From Fistularia commersonii (Eukaryota; Chordata; Actinopteri; Syngnathiformes; Fistulariidae), in the NCBI GenBank assembly GCA_037954325.1, contig JBBMNZ010000030.1:12369001-12433000 (forward strand): DNA of 64,000 nt, given 5' to 3'. How positions within the stretch are numbered: position 1 is the stretch's first letter; every line of letters starts with the position of its first letter. The translations under genes and the position numbers were made by a program. This document shows, in pieces, positions 54,653 to 64,000 of the stretch. The notes beneath the pieces were generated by a model. It worked only from the letters and a program-made list of their open reading frames with translations, made no database searches and was not told the DNA's origin.

Positions 54653-56466
54653 TGAGCGTGCTTCGGGATTAGGTGGGGCGTCGAAGTTAAATCACAATCC
54701 ACAAAAATAGCATGGCCCATTAAGGCAGCCTTGCTGAGGCAGGGACGCCCCCGCCCAAATAATCCCCCCGCCTCAATGGGCCACCACATCCACTGATAAC
54801 TATATTAATTTTCAGCCCTTCACATGCGCGCCCATGTGCACAGCCATGGATGACTAATCCAAACAAGTTGCGCCTCAGGGGACGACAAGGTGCGGCCGGC
54901 AAATTGGAAGGGACGGGCGGAGGAGTCAGGGGACAACACCGGGCGTCCTAATGATTGAGCGAATGAGTGAATGAATGATGGCCGTCTGTCACTTTGATTG
55001 ACGCACACCTTTCCCCGTGAAGGACTTCTTCAGCAAGTCAGATCCTTTCCTGGAGATTTTCAGGATAAACAATGACGGGACTGAGTCACTCGTTCACAGA
55101 ACTGAGGTAACTACACACTAACCCCCCCACCTCCCACCCACCCACCCCCCCGCCCTGAGTGTGACTCTCCTCCTGCTTGTCTTCAGACAGTGATGAACAA
55201 CCTGAGCCCCGTCTGGAAGTCCTTCAAGGTCTCCTTGAACACTCTCTGCAGTGGAGACCAGGGCAGGGAACTAAAGGTGGGTCTGCTGCTTGTACACCTC
55301 AGGCTATGGACAACAGGCTCATGGCGTTAGTGATGAATCACATGCGAGGCATTCATTCATTCATTCTTTGTACTGAGAGTCACAGGGGGTGGAGCCTATC
55401 CCAGCTATGATTAGACAAGAGGCACGGCTCACCCTGGAGCCATCACAGGGCCACTTATATAGACATACAACAATTCACTCCCTCATTCACCTGTCTCATA
55501 AACATACAACCATTCACTCACTCATTTGCACTTCATATAGAGGCATATAACCATTCACCCTCTCATTCACACATCATATAGACATATTGACATTCATTCT
55601 GTCATTGACATGCCATATGTAGAGGCATAGAACCATTCACTCACTCATTTGCACATCATAGAGACATACAGCCATTCACCCTTTCATTCCCATGTCATAT
55701 AAACATACAACCATTCAGTCACTCATTCACACATTTGGACATTGTAGGGTCTCCACTGAAACTCCTGCACGTTTCTGGACTGATGGAAAGACCTGGAGAA
55801 CCCAGAGGAACGCCATGCAGAGACAGGGAAAATATTGAGATTCTCCTGTGGGAATTGAACCAAGGAGCTTCTGTCAGAGCCAGAATTTAGCTTATCTCCA
55901 CTCACTGGTAAACCTGACTTTCTCAGGTTGAAGTCTTGATCACTTCCGTTACTGAGCTTCTTCTCAGGCCTCGTGAGGACCTTCTCATCACAAGCTCAAT
56001 GACACTGAGTCTTTGAAACATCATTTAGCCTTTGCATCCCGGGACGGTGGAGCTCCCAGATGTGAAGGACTAGGTGTGAACCAGTCTGCCAGCCAGGTCA
56101 GCTGTATTAGCAAGCAGCGCCTGCTAACAGCTTCCCTGGGCATGAATAAACATAAGGCTACTCATCAAACATTCAGAGGTGTCTTTACTCTGCGTGGTTC
56201 CTGACAGCAGGGAAAAGGACTAACACATGCTTGAATTCATGGGCAGGCACATGTGTGCGTGCACACATGCACACACAACTGCCGTTGGCTGTGGTTTCCA
56301 GGGCTACCTGTTTGAAGCAGTGCTGCGGTGAGAGATGGTGGGGCAGAGATTTCTATTCAGCCCGGGACTCGCCTTTTCACCGAGCTCTTTACTGACCCAT
56401 GCATAAATTCATGCCTTCATCTGCAGCTTTTCAGGAATAACCCCAGATGTGTGATGCAGGAATACA

Positions 56467-56559
<93 letters not shown>

Positions 56560-56886
56560 GTGTGTGTGTGTACATGTGTTTTATCTTCAATCAATATTAG
56601 CGATTGTAGTGTGTGTTCATGATGAACACCGACCTGCTGACCCCCACTGACCCCCACTTCACTGCCAATTGCTGCCATTTATTTTGTCTGGTGACTCCTT
56701 CAAGAGAAACAAGTCTCTGGCACCCACACACACACACACACACAGAAGCTCACACATGCACATGCCGAGCTGCCTCTTAAGCCACATCCCTCTCAGCATC
56801 AGCAGATTAATATTTCACCACTCTATCGCCCCCCCACCAACCGCTCCTTATCAATCATTCAGCATGGCATTTCCCTGTATGCCTTG

Positions 56887-56921
<35 letters not shown>

Positions 56922-57245
56922 TTTGGGTGACCGTGTTGCATCCATGGTCCGACTCACACAACCTTTCATCCGTCCTTTCCAGTGCACGGTCTGGGACTGG
57001 GACTCCAACGGGAAACACGACTTTATCGGGGAGTTTCAGACCACCTTCAAGGAGATGAGGGCTGACCAGGAGGGCAAGCAGGTAGGTACAGACTACAGAA
57101 GCCTCCTCTGATACCTGGGCGGGGGGGCTTGGGGGGGTAAAAAGTTAGAGGGTCACTCCACACAGTAACCAAAGGCCACTGAAAGAAAAAGTATGGCCTT
57201 GACAGTTTTTGGCGGTGGCAGAGGTGGTGTGTGTGTGTGCATGGC

Positions 57246-57277
<32 letters not shown>

Positions 57278-57371
57278 GAGACAGGGGAGACGCCCATAAA
57301 CTAACAGATGAGCAGATGGAGCCAGATTAGAGAGAAGATTAATCGAGGAATGCACTACACTGTGTGTTTGT

Positions 57372-57432
<61 letters not shown>

Positions 57433-58417
57433 TGCAGATCCAGTGGGAGTGCATCAACCCTAAATACCAGATGAAGAAGAAGAATTACAGAAACTCGGGT
57501 GTCGTCATCCTCAACCACTGTAAGGTGAAGTACTATTACTACTACTACTAATACTCTATGTACTTTGTAAGAATACTCTGAAGCCTCCATTGTCTCCAAT
57601 TATTCATCTGCACATTAGCGCTTAGCATGAACAAGTTAAAATCGAAATGATATTTGAAGATAGCTTTCCTCCCTGGACCTTCATGCCCCTGCTTCCCAAG
57701 CAGGACCTCAATGTGACCTTGTCTCCTGTGACAGATCATCAAGATGTACTCCTTCCTGGATTACATCATGGGAGGCTGTCAGATTCAGTTCACGGTAAAC
57801 TCCTCCCACATTGAACCATCTTGCCTCACCGCTTCTTCATCTGACCAGCACCAGCATTCTGCATCTGTGTGTGTTTGTATCAGGTTGCAATCGACTTCAC
57901 AGCATCCAATGGTGATCCAAGAAACAGCTGCTCCCTCCACTACATCCATCCCTACCAGCCCAACGAGTACCTGAAGGCTCTGGTGGCTGTGGGGGAGATC
58001 TGCCAGGATTACGACAGGTAGGGGCGTCAATCATCCTGCAGCAATGTCTGACAACCACACGCACACAATCGCATGCAGACACATATTTTAAGGTCACTAC
58101 ATTCAACCCTTGTGTGGTGTTCGGGTCTGTGGGCACACACACCCACGCACACACACAGAGAAAAGTGAAAATGGGTCCCACAGACCAGAGCACCACAGAA
58201 GGGTTAAATTTGCAGAAAAGGGTTCTTGAGGGTTTATCATGTCAGCACTAATGTATCCATTATTCATCCATTCACTTTTGCTCGCTCGATTCTCGACAAT
58301 TCTTCTCTCTCTCACTCTTTCTATCTCCCCATGCCATGTAGTGATAAAATGTTTCCTGCCTTTGGATTTGGAGCTTTAATACCACCAGACTTCAAGGTAG
58401 GACATATGTGTGTGCTC

Positions 58418-58493
<76 letters not shown>

Positions 58494-59150
58494 CGTGTCA
58501 GAGGTTTGCATTTTTGATTTTACAACCTCTTTTGGAAAACCAGGGTGTTTTTGGATGAATTTTCAGACAATCACCTGTTGCAAGTTGTCCGCTCTGTCTT
58601 ACCACCAATGCCATGTCAGTAGGAGGTGCCTCCATCACTGGTTCCTCCAGAGCTAGAAGAGTCTATTCACCTGGAGGTTAGGTCTTTGCTGCATGAAAGC
58701 AACAATTGGAGGGAGCTGTTGCTTATATGAACATAAACACATAGCATAGCTGTTCTATTGCTAAGAAGAGGTATCACTCTGTAGTTTGGATGCCACACCT
58801 CCTCCACACCTCACCTTTCCGTAGAGGTTAGGGTAGAACTTTCTGGCCCTCCACACTAAAGACTTTGAAGCAAACGCAATTAGACATTCTGGTCCATCTT
58901 TCCTGATGTGTGAGAGCGCACATTTCAATGAGTGAATGAGTGATATTATGTTTTCTGCTATTTTGTGTTATTGGTGTATTGATCTGTTCTGCATCTTCAC
59001 TATGCCATGTTTTTGTTTGGTTCAAACTTCTCCTGCGATGTGGAGGTTTCACATGACTTTGCAGTGAACTTTGATGAAGACAATCCTGAATGTGCCGGTG
59101 AGCTGCCTCACACACACATATGCGCATGCATGCATTCACGCATACGCGCG

Positions 59151-59195
<45 letters not shown>

Positions 59196-59355
59196 CCCAC
59201 AGAGAATTCCTCATCCATCACACCAATAAAGCAGCACTACAGTATCTTAGCTGCATATTCCCTTTGATCTCTCCCAGCCTTCGGCCCCATCCTTTCTGCT
59301 TTATAGCTGTCCCCACCAGCCTCTGCTGCTGCGTCTCCAACATTCTACCTACCAT

Positions 59356-59400
<45 letters not shown>

Positions 59401-60403
59401 CTGGCAGAAGATTTGCCACTCTGCTGCAGGTGTTTCAGGCACTGTGTTCCAGAGACAAACAGTAATCTGAGTTGTTAAATGAGCTTCTGCATCTCATCCT
59501 CCCCCACCCTGCAAAGCTGCGTCCTGCTGCGTGGGTGTGTTTCATCTCCTGTTAGTGTTGACTTCTGTGGCATGCTTGTTTCTGAAAAATGCCTCATCAA
59601 CTTGTGGGACCTGCTTCATATCAGCAAAGGCTTCTGGGGTGCCTGAGCTTGTGGAGAGCAGGGTGCTGACAGGAGGTGTCCATCTGCAGGGATCCAAGGC
59701 GTGGTGGAGGCCTACCAGAACTGCCTGCCCAAAATCCAACTCTATGGCCCCACCAACATCGCCCCCATCATCCAGAAGGTGGCCTTGTCGGCCTCCGAGG
59801 AGATGCACACCAAAGAGGCCATGGTGAGAGACAGGATGGGGCTGTTGTTTGGAGTGAGGGGGGCAGGGATGCAATGTGAGTGGAGGTACAACACCGGACA
59901 AAGTGGTGCAGAGGAGAAGTGATTCATATTCATTTAATTTCAGTCATAAATTTTAAAGCGGGCATTCCTCTCTGCCGTAGTGCCTCCTGCTCCTCCGCTG
60001 GATTACAGTGACTTTTATTCAAATGAGCTCCCAATGATCAGCGATGTTTAAAACTCTAAATTCATCAGAAAAGCGTCCCTCTCTCACCCATCCTGTCTCT
60101 TCCATCCACAACCCCCCAGGAGTACTTTATCCTACTCATCCTGACGGACGGCGTTATCACCGACATGGCAGATACTCGGGAGGCCATTGTGCATGCCTCC
60201 CATCTCCCCATGTCGGTCATCATCGTGGGCGTGGGCAACGCTGACTTTACCGACATGCAGATCTTGGACGGCGATGATGGCATCCTGCGCTCGCCAAAGG
60301 GAGAGCCTGTCCTTCGAGACATCGTCCAGTTCGTCCCCTTCAAGGATTTCAAACATGTGGGTGGGAATTTTCTGGAAAACACAGTTTAATCGACATGTGA
60401 CTG

Positions 60404-60465
<62 letters not shown>

Positions 60466-62200
60466 GTGTGAGAGAGTGAGATAGAGAGAGGGATACAACA
60501 AATACTTTACAGGTGGGATTTTAGTACAGAAAGGATTTCTGGAATTAAATGACTCAACAAATCAATGATGCCTATTACAGTCCTTAAAAGAGCGCCATAG
60601 AAATATCCCATTATGCAAAACAAGCTAGGTTGCAACCGTACAGCATTTCCTGCTGCAGCAGGTTCGTGCCAGTCAGTTTAACCCCCGCAGACTTTCCCTC
60701 CAAGAGCTGAGCTTATTGTCAGCAAACAATGTGAAGCTATGAATCAGCTAATACGATTGTAGCATTGGCAGGAAGTGATGAGGAAACTCTTCCTGCTGAA
60801 AGGCAGAGATGAAGATCACACACAAGTGTGTGTGTGTTCTCTGAACAAATACACTCACCTGCACTGATTAGAACACCTTGCTAGAAGGGGTGGGGTGGGG
60901 GTATGAGACTCTTAAAAACCTCCCACAGAACAGAGTGTGTGTGTGTGTGTTTGGGCGGTATAAGCATGACCGTGTGGGTGTAATGTGCTTGTGTGCGCGT
61001 GTGTCTGTGTGTGTTCAGTGCCATGATTTAGCCTGCTGTTGACAGGGTCTGTTTGGCTGGATCTGTTACGCTATGTTTGGCTTGTGACAGGTTGAGAAAT
61101 CAACCAATTACATCCCATCCCAACAGAGAAACGGAGGCTCAGTGTAGGGACGCAGAGGTACAAGGTGTGTGTTTGTGGAGGTGGACATATAAACCCCAAA
61201 GTACACAGAGACATGGGGATCAGGCATGAAGACCAAATGTGGAAACAGTGTAGTTAGATGGGGGCGTTCAGAAGCTACAGACAAAGAGGAGCGAAGGAGT
61301 GTGTGACAGAGGTGGAGAGGTGATTTTCTGCTCTGTCGTTTCTTTTCAGAAGGGATTAGCAGGACGGAGTGACTGTGAGACAGGGGCAGATTTGGGGGGG
61401 CACGCTTTGATGGGCATTGTCTCTGGGAATAATGGGAGAAGTATGACAGACTCTGAATCTGAGGCGTTAATGTGTTTGCACAAGTGTGCGAGTGTGTGTG
61501 CTTGGATGCATTTGTGTGGGGGGGTTGTTCATGGATGTCTGTGTGTGTTTGCGTGCATGTTTGTAACTGTATTTGTTTATGTTTATAGGTTTGATAGTGC
61601 GTGTGTCTGTGCATCGTGTGTATTTATGTCCATTTTCATTTAAGTTTGTGTGCATGCATTTGGTATCCCCGATATCCTAAAGGCCGTCTTCCGAGCCACT
61701 GAGTAATTATGTAACAAAGAAAGTCCAACTCCAACGTCCCCACAGGCGTGTTCTGTGAACCAACACACACCCGAGCCTCTCCATCTCTATCCTAATATGG
61801 AGATATTAGGAGATCACATCAAAGTCTTATTTATTATCCGAGAGGAGCGATTAAGCCGACGGAAGACGGAGGAGGAAATACAACCCCAACAAACCCAACC
61901 CTCTCCAGTAATCAGCACGTAATGGAGGTTTTTCTCCCAAAAACTGTGTCCATTTCTAACCAGGGTGGAGATTCAAAAACAGGTCAGGGGTAAAATCAAT
62001 ACGGCTGTGTTTGCAACTCTTCCGATCCGCTCTTCTCATGTGCCTCTTCCCTAGACACCTCTGGGACTTCATAGGAGAAGGATCTTCTGGTGGGTTGTCA
62101 AAATAGGCCTGAACTCCTGACAGTCGGTGTCTCGGCTGTGAATTGCGGCGTGAAGGTTTAATGCATGACTGCTGATCCGGTGCCTTGTGTTTCCTGTCTG

Positions 62201-62258
<58 letters not shown>

Positions 62259-62403
62259 TGTGTGCTTGCAGGCGTCACCGGCTGCTCTGGCCAAGAGCGT
62301 ACTGGCAGAAGTCCCCAACCAGGTGGTGGATTACTACAACGCGAAGGGCATCAAACCCAAGTGCATGTCGGATTACGAGTCTACAAGAACCTTCAGCCCC
62401 TGA
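52442..62403 (+). CDS. cpne4: Copine-4, calcium-dependent phospholipid-binding protein
   Basis: Cytosolic protein recruited to membranes by calcium, with two C2 domains and a vWA-like copine domain. Coding exons: 52442-52612, 53325-53504, 53697-53768, 54463-54537, 55023-55106, 55187-55276, 56983-57081, 57438-57524, 57735-57794, 57884-58017, 58342-58396, 59046-59097, 59690-59823, 60120-60356, 62272-62403; 553 residues, phases consistent (human 557). C2A at about 10-140 has SDRDALSKPDPCVVLK; C2B at about 155-285 has DFFSKSDPFLEIF and WDWDSNGKHDFIGEF. The vWA domain from about 305 has the MIDAS-like VAIDFTASNGD, then SLHYIHPYQPNEYL, ECAGIQGVVEAYQ and ILTDGVITDMADTREAI. The tail is KGIKPKCMSDYESTRTFSP. 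SNIYESA and GIKPKC mark copine-4 over copines 5-8. The start is the first ATG after the acceptor at 52422-52423. Many introns carry TG or CA arrays near splice sites. Confidence 0.95.
54206..54281. repeat. (AC)38 microsatellite in cpne4 intron
   Basis: Uninterrupted AC array. The preceding 53.8-54.2 kb is a wider CA-rich degenerate zone with ACACA-type words in tandem. Confidence 0.97.
54605..54651 (+). repeat. (TG)n microsatellite downstream of cpne4 exon 4
   Basis: TG array about 70 nt after the donor of the 75-nt exon (54463-54537). Confidence 0.97.
55340..55880 (+). repeat. Fish interspersed repeat with internal 40-bp tandem array
   Basis: The left part (ATTCATTCATTC...GGGGTGGAGCCTATCCCAGC, then a GGCTCACCCTGG..CACAGGGCCAC run) and right part (TTTCTGGACTG...GGAGAACCCAGAGGAACGCC) are words of a very common teleost dispersed repeat. 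Between them, at about 55455-55735, a unit of 39-42 bp (ACATACAACCATTCACTCAC with an ATTCACACATCATATAG spacer) is repeated about seven times with variation. Located in the cpne4 intron between the 90- and 99-nt exons. Confidence 0.75.
56471..56572 (+). repeat. (TG)~50 microsatellite in cpne4 intron
   Basis: Long TG array with occasional CG interruptions. A second TG run lies at about 56889-56918, 65 nt before the acceptor of the 99-nt exon. Confidence 0.97.
57246..57274 (+). repeat. 29-base G homopolymer in cpne4 intron
   Basis: Uninterrupted G tract on the cpne4 sense strand, 165 nt after the donor of the 99-nt exon. It can form G-quadruplex structures and its length is unreliable in assemblies. 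Confidence 0.95.
57361..57434 (+). repeat. (TG)n immediately upstream of a cpne4 acceptor
   Basis: TG array with TTTG interruptions that runs into the acceptor TTTGTGCAG of the exon at 57438-57524, taking the place of a normal polypyrimidine tract. Confidence 0.95.
58422..58492 (+). repeat. (TG)n just downstream of a cpne4 donor
   Basis: TG array starting about 25 nt after the donor of the 55-nt exon (58342-58396). Confidence 0.97.
59153..59194 (+). repeat. (CA)n arrays downstream of the 52-nt cpne4 exon
   Basis: CA array about 55 nt beyond the donor of exon 59046-59097. A second CA array is at 59360-59398 in the same intron. Confidence 0.97.
60405..60469 (+). repeat. (TG)n downstream of the 237-nt cpne4 exon
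   Basis: TG array beginning about 48 nt after the donor at 60357. Confidence 0.97.
62204..62264 (+). repeat. (TG)n upstream of the last cpne4 exon
   Basis: TG array with a short CG interruption that runs to within 8 nt of the acceptor CTTGCAG before 62272. Confidence 0.97.
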
Positions 62404-62861
62404 CGATGGACCAAAACACACACGCACACACTCAGATAAACAAGCACCTACACTCACACACATGTATACACAACAGTAGTCTAGCTCAAAGAATTAGCGC
62501 GTTCTGGTGAAACGATTCCAACTTCCCATTGATGACTATTGCATGTTTGGCCTCTGTGGCGTTACCTGGGAATTATTACTCTCCCCTTGTATATCTGACA
62601 GATATTTCTAGATGAACCAGCATGCTGACTCAGACTTATAACTGACCCAAAGAAATGACACTCCTACCTTATTTAGATAACTAGCAAGTTCATCGACCAA
62701 AACCTGTGTGACCCGACAGGTTGGACCAGGTGAATGCAGAACCCTTGAGGGTTAAGATAGCAATTTATATTTATGGGAATCTTAGCGTCCCTGTTAGTGT
62801 TCTGCATAAATGCATGCATAACTCTGATATCCAATCTCCTGTAGCCGCTTGCTAGTTATGA

Positions 62862-62867
62862 AATAAA
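62862..62867 (+). terminator. cpne4: cpne4 polyadenylation signal AATAAA
   Basis: AATAAA about 460 nt after the cpne4 stop codon, the first canonical signal downstream. It gives a 3' UTR of about 480 nt. Confidence 0.65.
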
Positions 62868-62889
62868 GTATCTATGTCATTTGAGTGAC

Positions 62890-64000
62890 ATTCAGGGTTG
62901 TCTTGGGTGTTTTAAGTTCTTTTCTACAGAACTGTTTGAGATTTTGAAGACAAACAATTAAATACTTGTGATAATTTCTTAATAACCTTCTTACATTGTC
63001 AAGAGTTTTGGACGGTTAGCCAAGCGTGTGATATAGTCTCATCTGTGCGCTTAACACTGTTTCCTCCTGTATTCTGCATGTTGATGATATTAAAGACAGT
63101 TTGGTTTCTCAGCTGCTGTGTGTCACCGTCTTCCTGGTCCAGGAGAACCTCATCAATTCTCCTCACAGAACTCAGTCATAACCACACTCTGTTTGAAGGA
63201 GTTACATGTAGGCCACAAGTAACTCTGTGAACCTATGTTACAGGCCCTTACGGGCCCCTATGGCCCCCCTTGTCAGGCGATGAGTTGTTATGTCTTATGA
63301 CCATCAGATGCTTCCTGGCACATCTTTGTTTCTCCAAGTCCCCAATGGACCATCAACCCTGGGAGGTTCCATGAACCTGAGGTATTAGGTGTGTTTGAAG
63401 GAGAATGATTATCTAGAATTGAAAAGATGGAATTTGCTCTGAGTGACTTTCATACATTAAAAGTTGAAGCTGCGAGAAATAAACACAGAACTATTGAATT
63501 TCTCCTCAGAGAAAATGGAGTTTATAAATGATGAGTGATAAGCAACAATGAGCTAGCGGGGGTTTGATTTATTTGTTGTTTGAGTTTCTCATCTCTAAAC
63601 ACCCATGATGATACTGTTTGTGTATACAGACCTCCACAGAGGTTATATGTCATAGTTCCATGTTGACACCCCCCTCTTCAAATAACCAAATAACAAAACA
63701 ATCCTTATACATTTATAACCACAATCCACCTCCTCCAGGCTCTTTCTCGGTCTCTCCCTGATGGATAATGCAGGATTAATTATCTCACTGATCTCCATGT
63801 AGTTAATCAGAGTCAATCAAGAAGAGAGGAAAGTCCTGATAGTCAGATCAGTATTTGACACAAGGAGCCTCCTGATATCTGCTTCAATTCCTCTGCTTTA
63901 ATTCCTCTTCCCTCAGCCGCAGGGAATCTTCAATCTTTGTAGTTACAGTTAACAGTTAAACAATTCATATTTCATTGTATTCTTATTCTTCCTCCTTTCA
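62890..64000. other. Intergenic, no recognised feature
   Basis: The last 1.1 kb downstream of cpne4 shows only short open frames on both strands, without family signatures, repeat ends or RNA gene motifs that I can recognise. Confidence 0.45.

Noticed and set aside
61108..61614. 168-codon minus-strand ORF in the last cpne4 intron
   Set aside because: Composition (HTH, THTD runs) reflects GT-rich intron sequence; no recognisable family.

Overview
The window is animal nuclear DNA from a ray-finned (teleost) fish. It has short exons with GT/AG introns, CpG-rich 5' ends, long (CA/TG)n microsatellites, and fish-type transposons (Tc1, hAT, pogo, RTE-like LINEs, tRNA-derived SINEs). The beta-catenin copy has the N-terminus I associate with teleost ctnnb2. 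All gene models were built by reading exons and splice sites by eye and checking phases.

Layout: (1) 167-3281, minus strand: sodium-channel beta subunit (scn1b-like), its 3' end lying left of position 1. It diverges from (2) zbtb22, plus strand, 5245-8280, across a CpG-rich interval. (3) mbp (myelin basic protein), minus strand, 10069-14690, tail-to-tail with zbtb22, with a golli-like peptide signature just upstream of its first coding exon. (4) About 17.7-27.8 kb: a transposon-rich block with an old RTE-like LINE copy, a long uninterrupted 1149-codon retrotransposon ORF (reverse transcriptase plus restriction-like endonuclease) lying between hAT-like termini, and a nearly complete RTE-like LINE split by a Tc1 element. 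(5) ctnnb2 (beta-catenin), minus strand, 29605-37986; the exon that is 339 nt in human is here two exons of 135 + 204 nt, and the intron between them is mostly two transposons. (6) dync1li1 (dynein light intermediate chain), minus strand, 41646-48278, 13 coding exons, diverging from (7) cpne4 (copine-4), plus strand, 52442-62403, 15 coding exons, with TG/CA repeats in many introns. The last 1.1 kb has no gene I recognise.

These are conventional vertebrate genes, not an operon: membrane excitability (scn1b), transcription (zbtb22), myelin (mbp), Wnt signalling and adhesion (ctnnb2), dynein cargo transport (dync1li1) and calcium-dependent membrane binding (cpne4). No wholly new gene system is evident. 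The most unusual features are the extra beta-catenin intron, the out-of-frame golli signature, the intact retrotransposon ORF and the stacked, datable transposon insertions.
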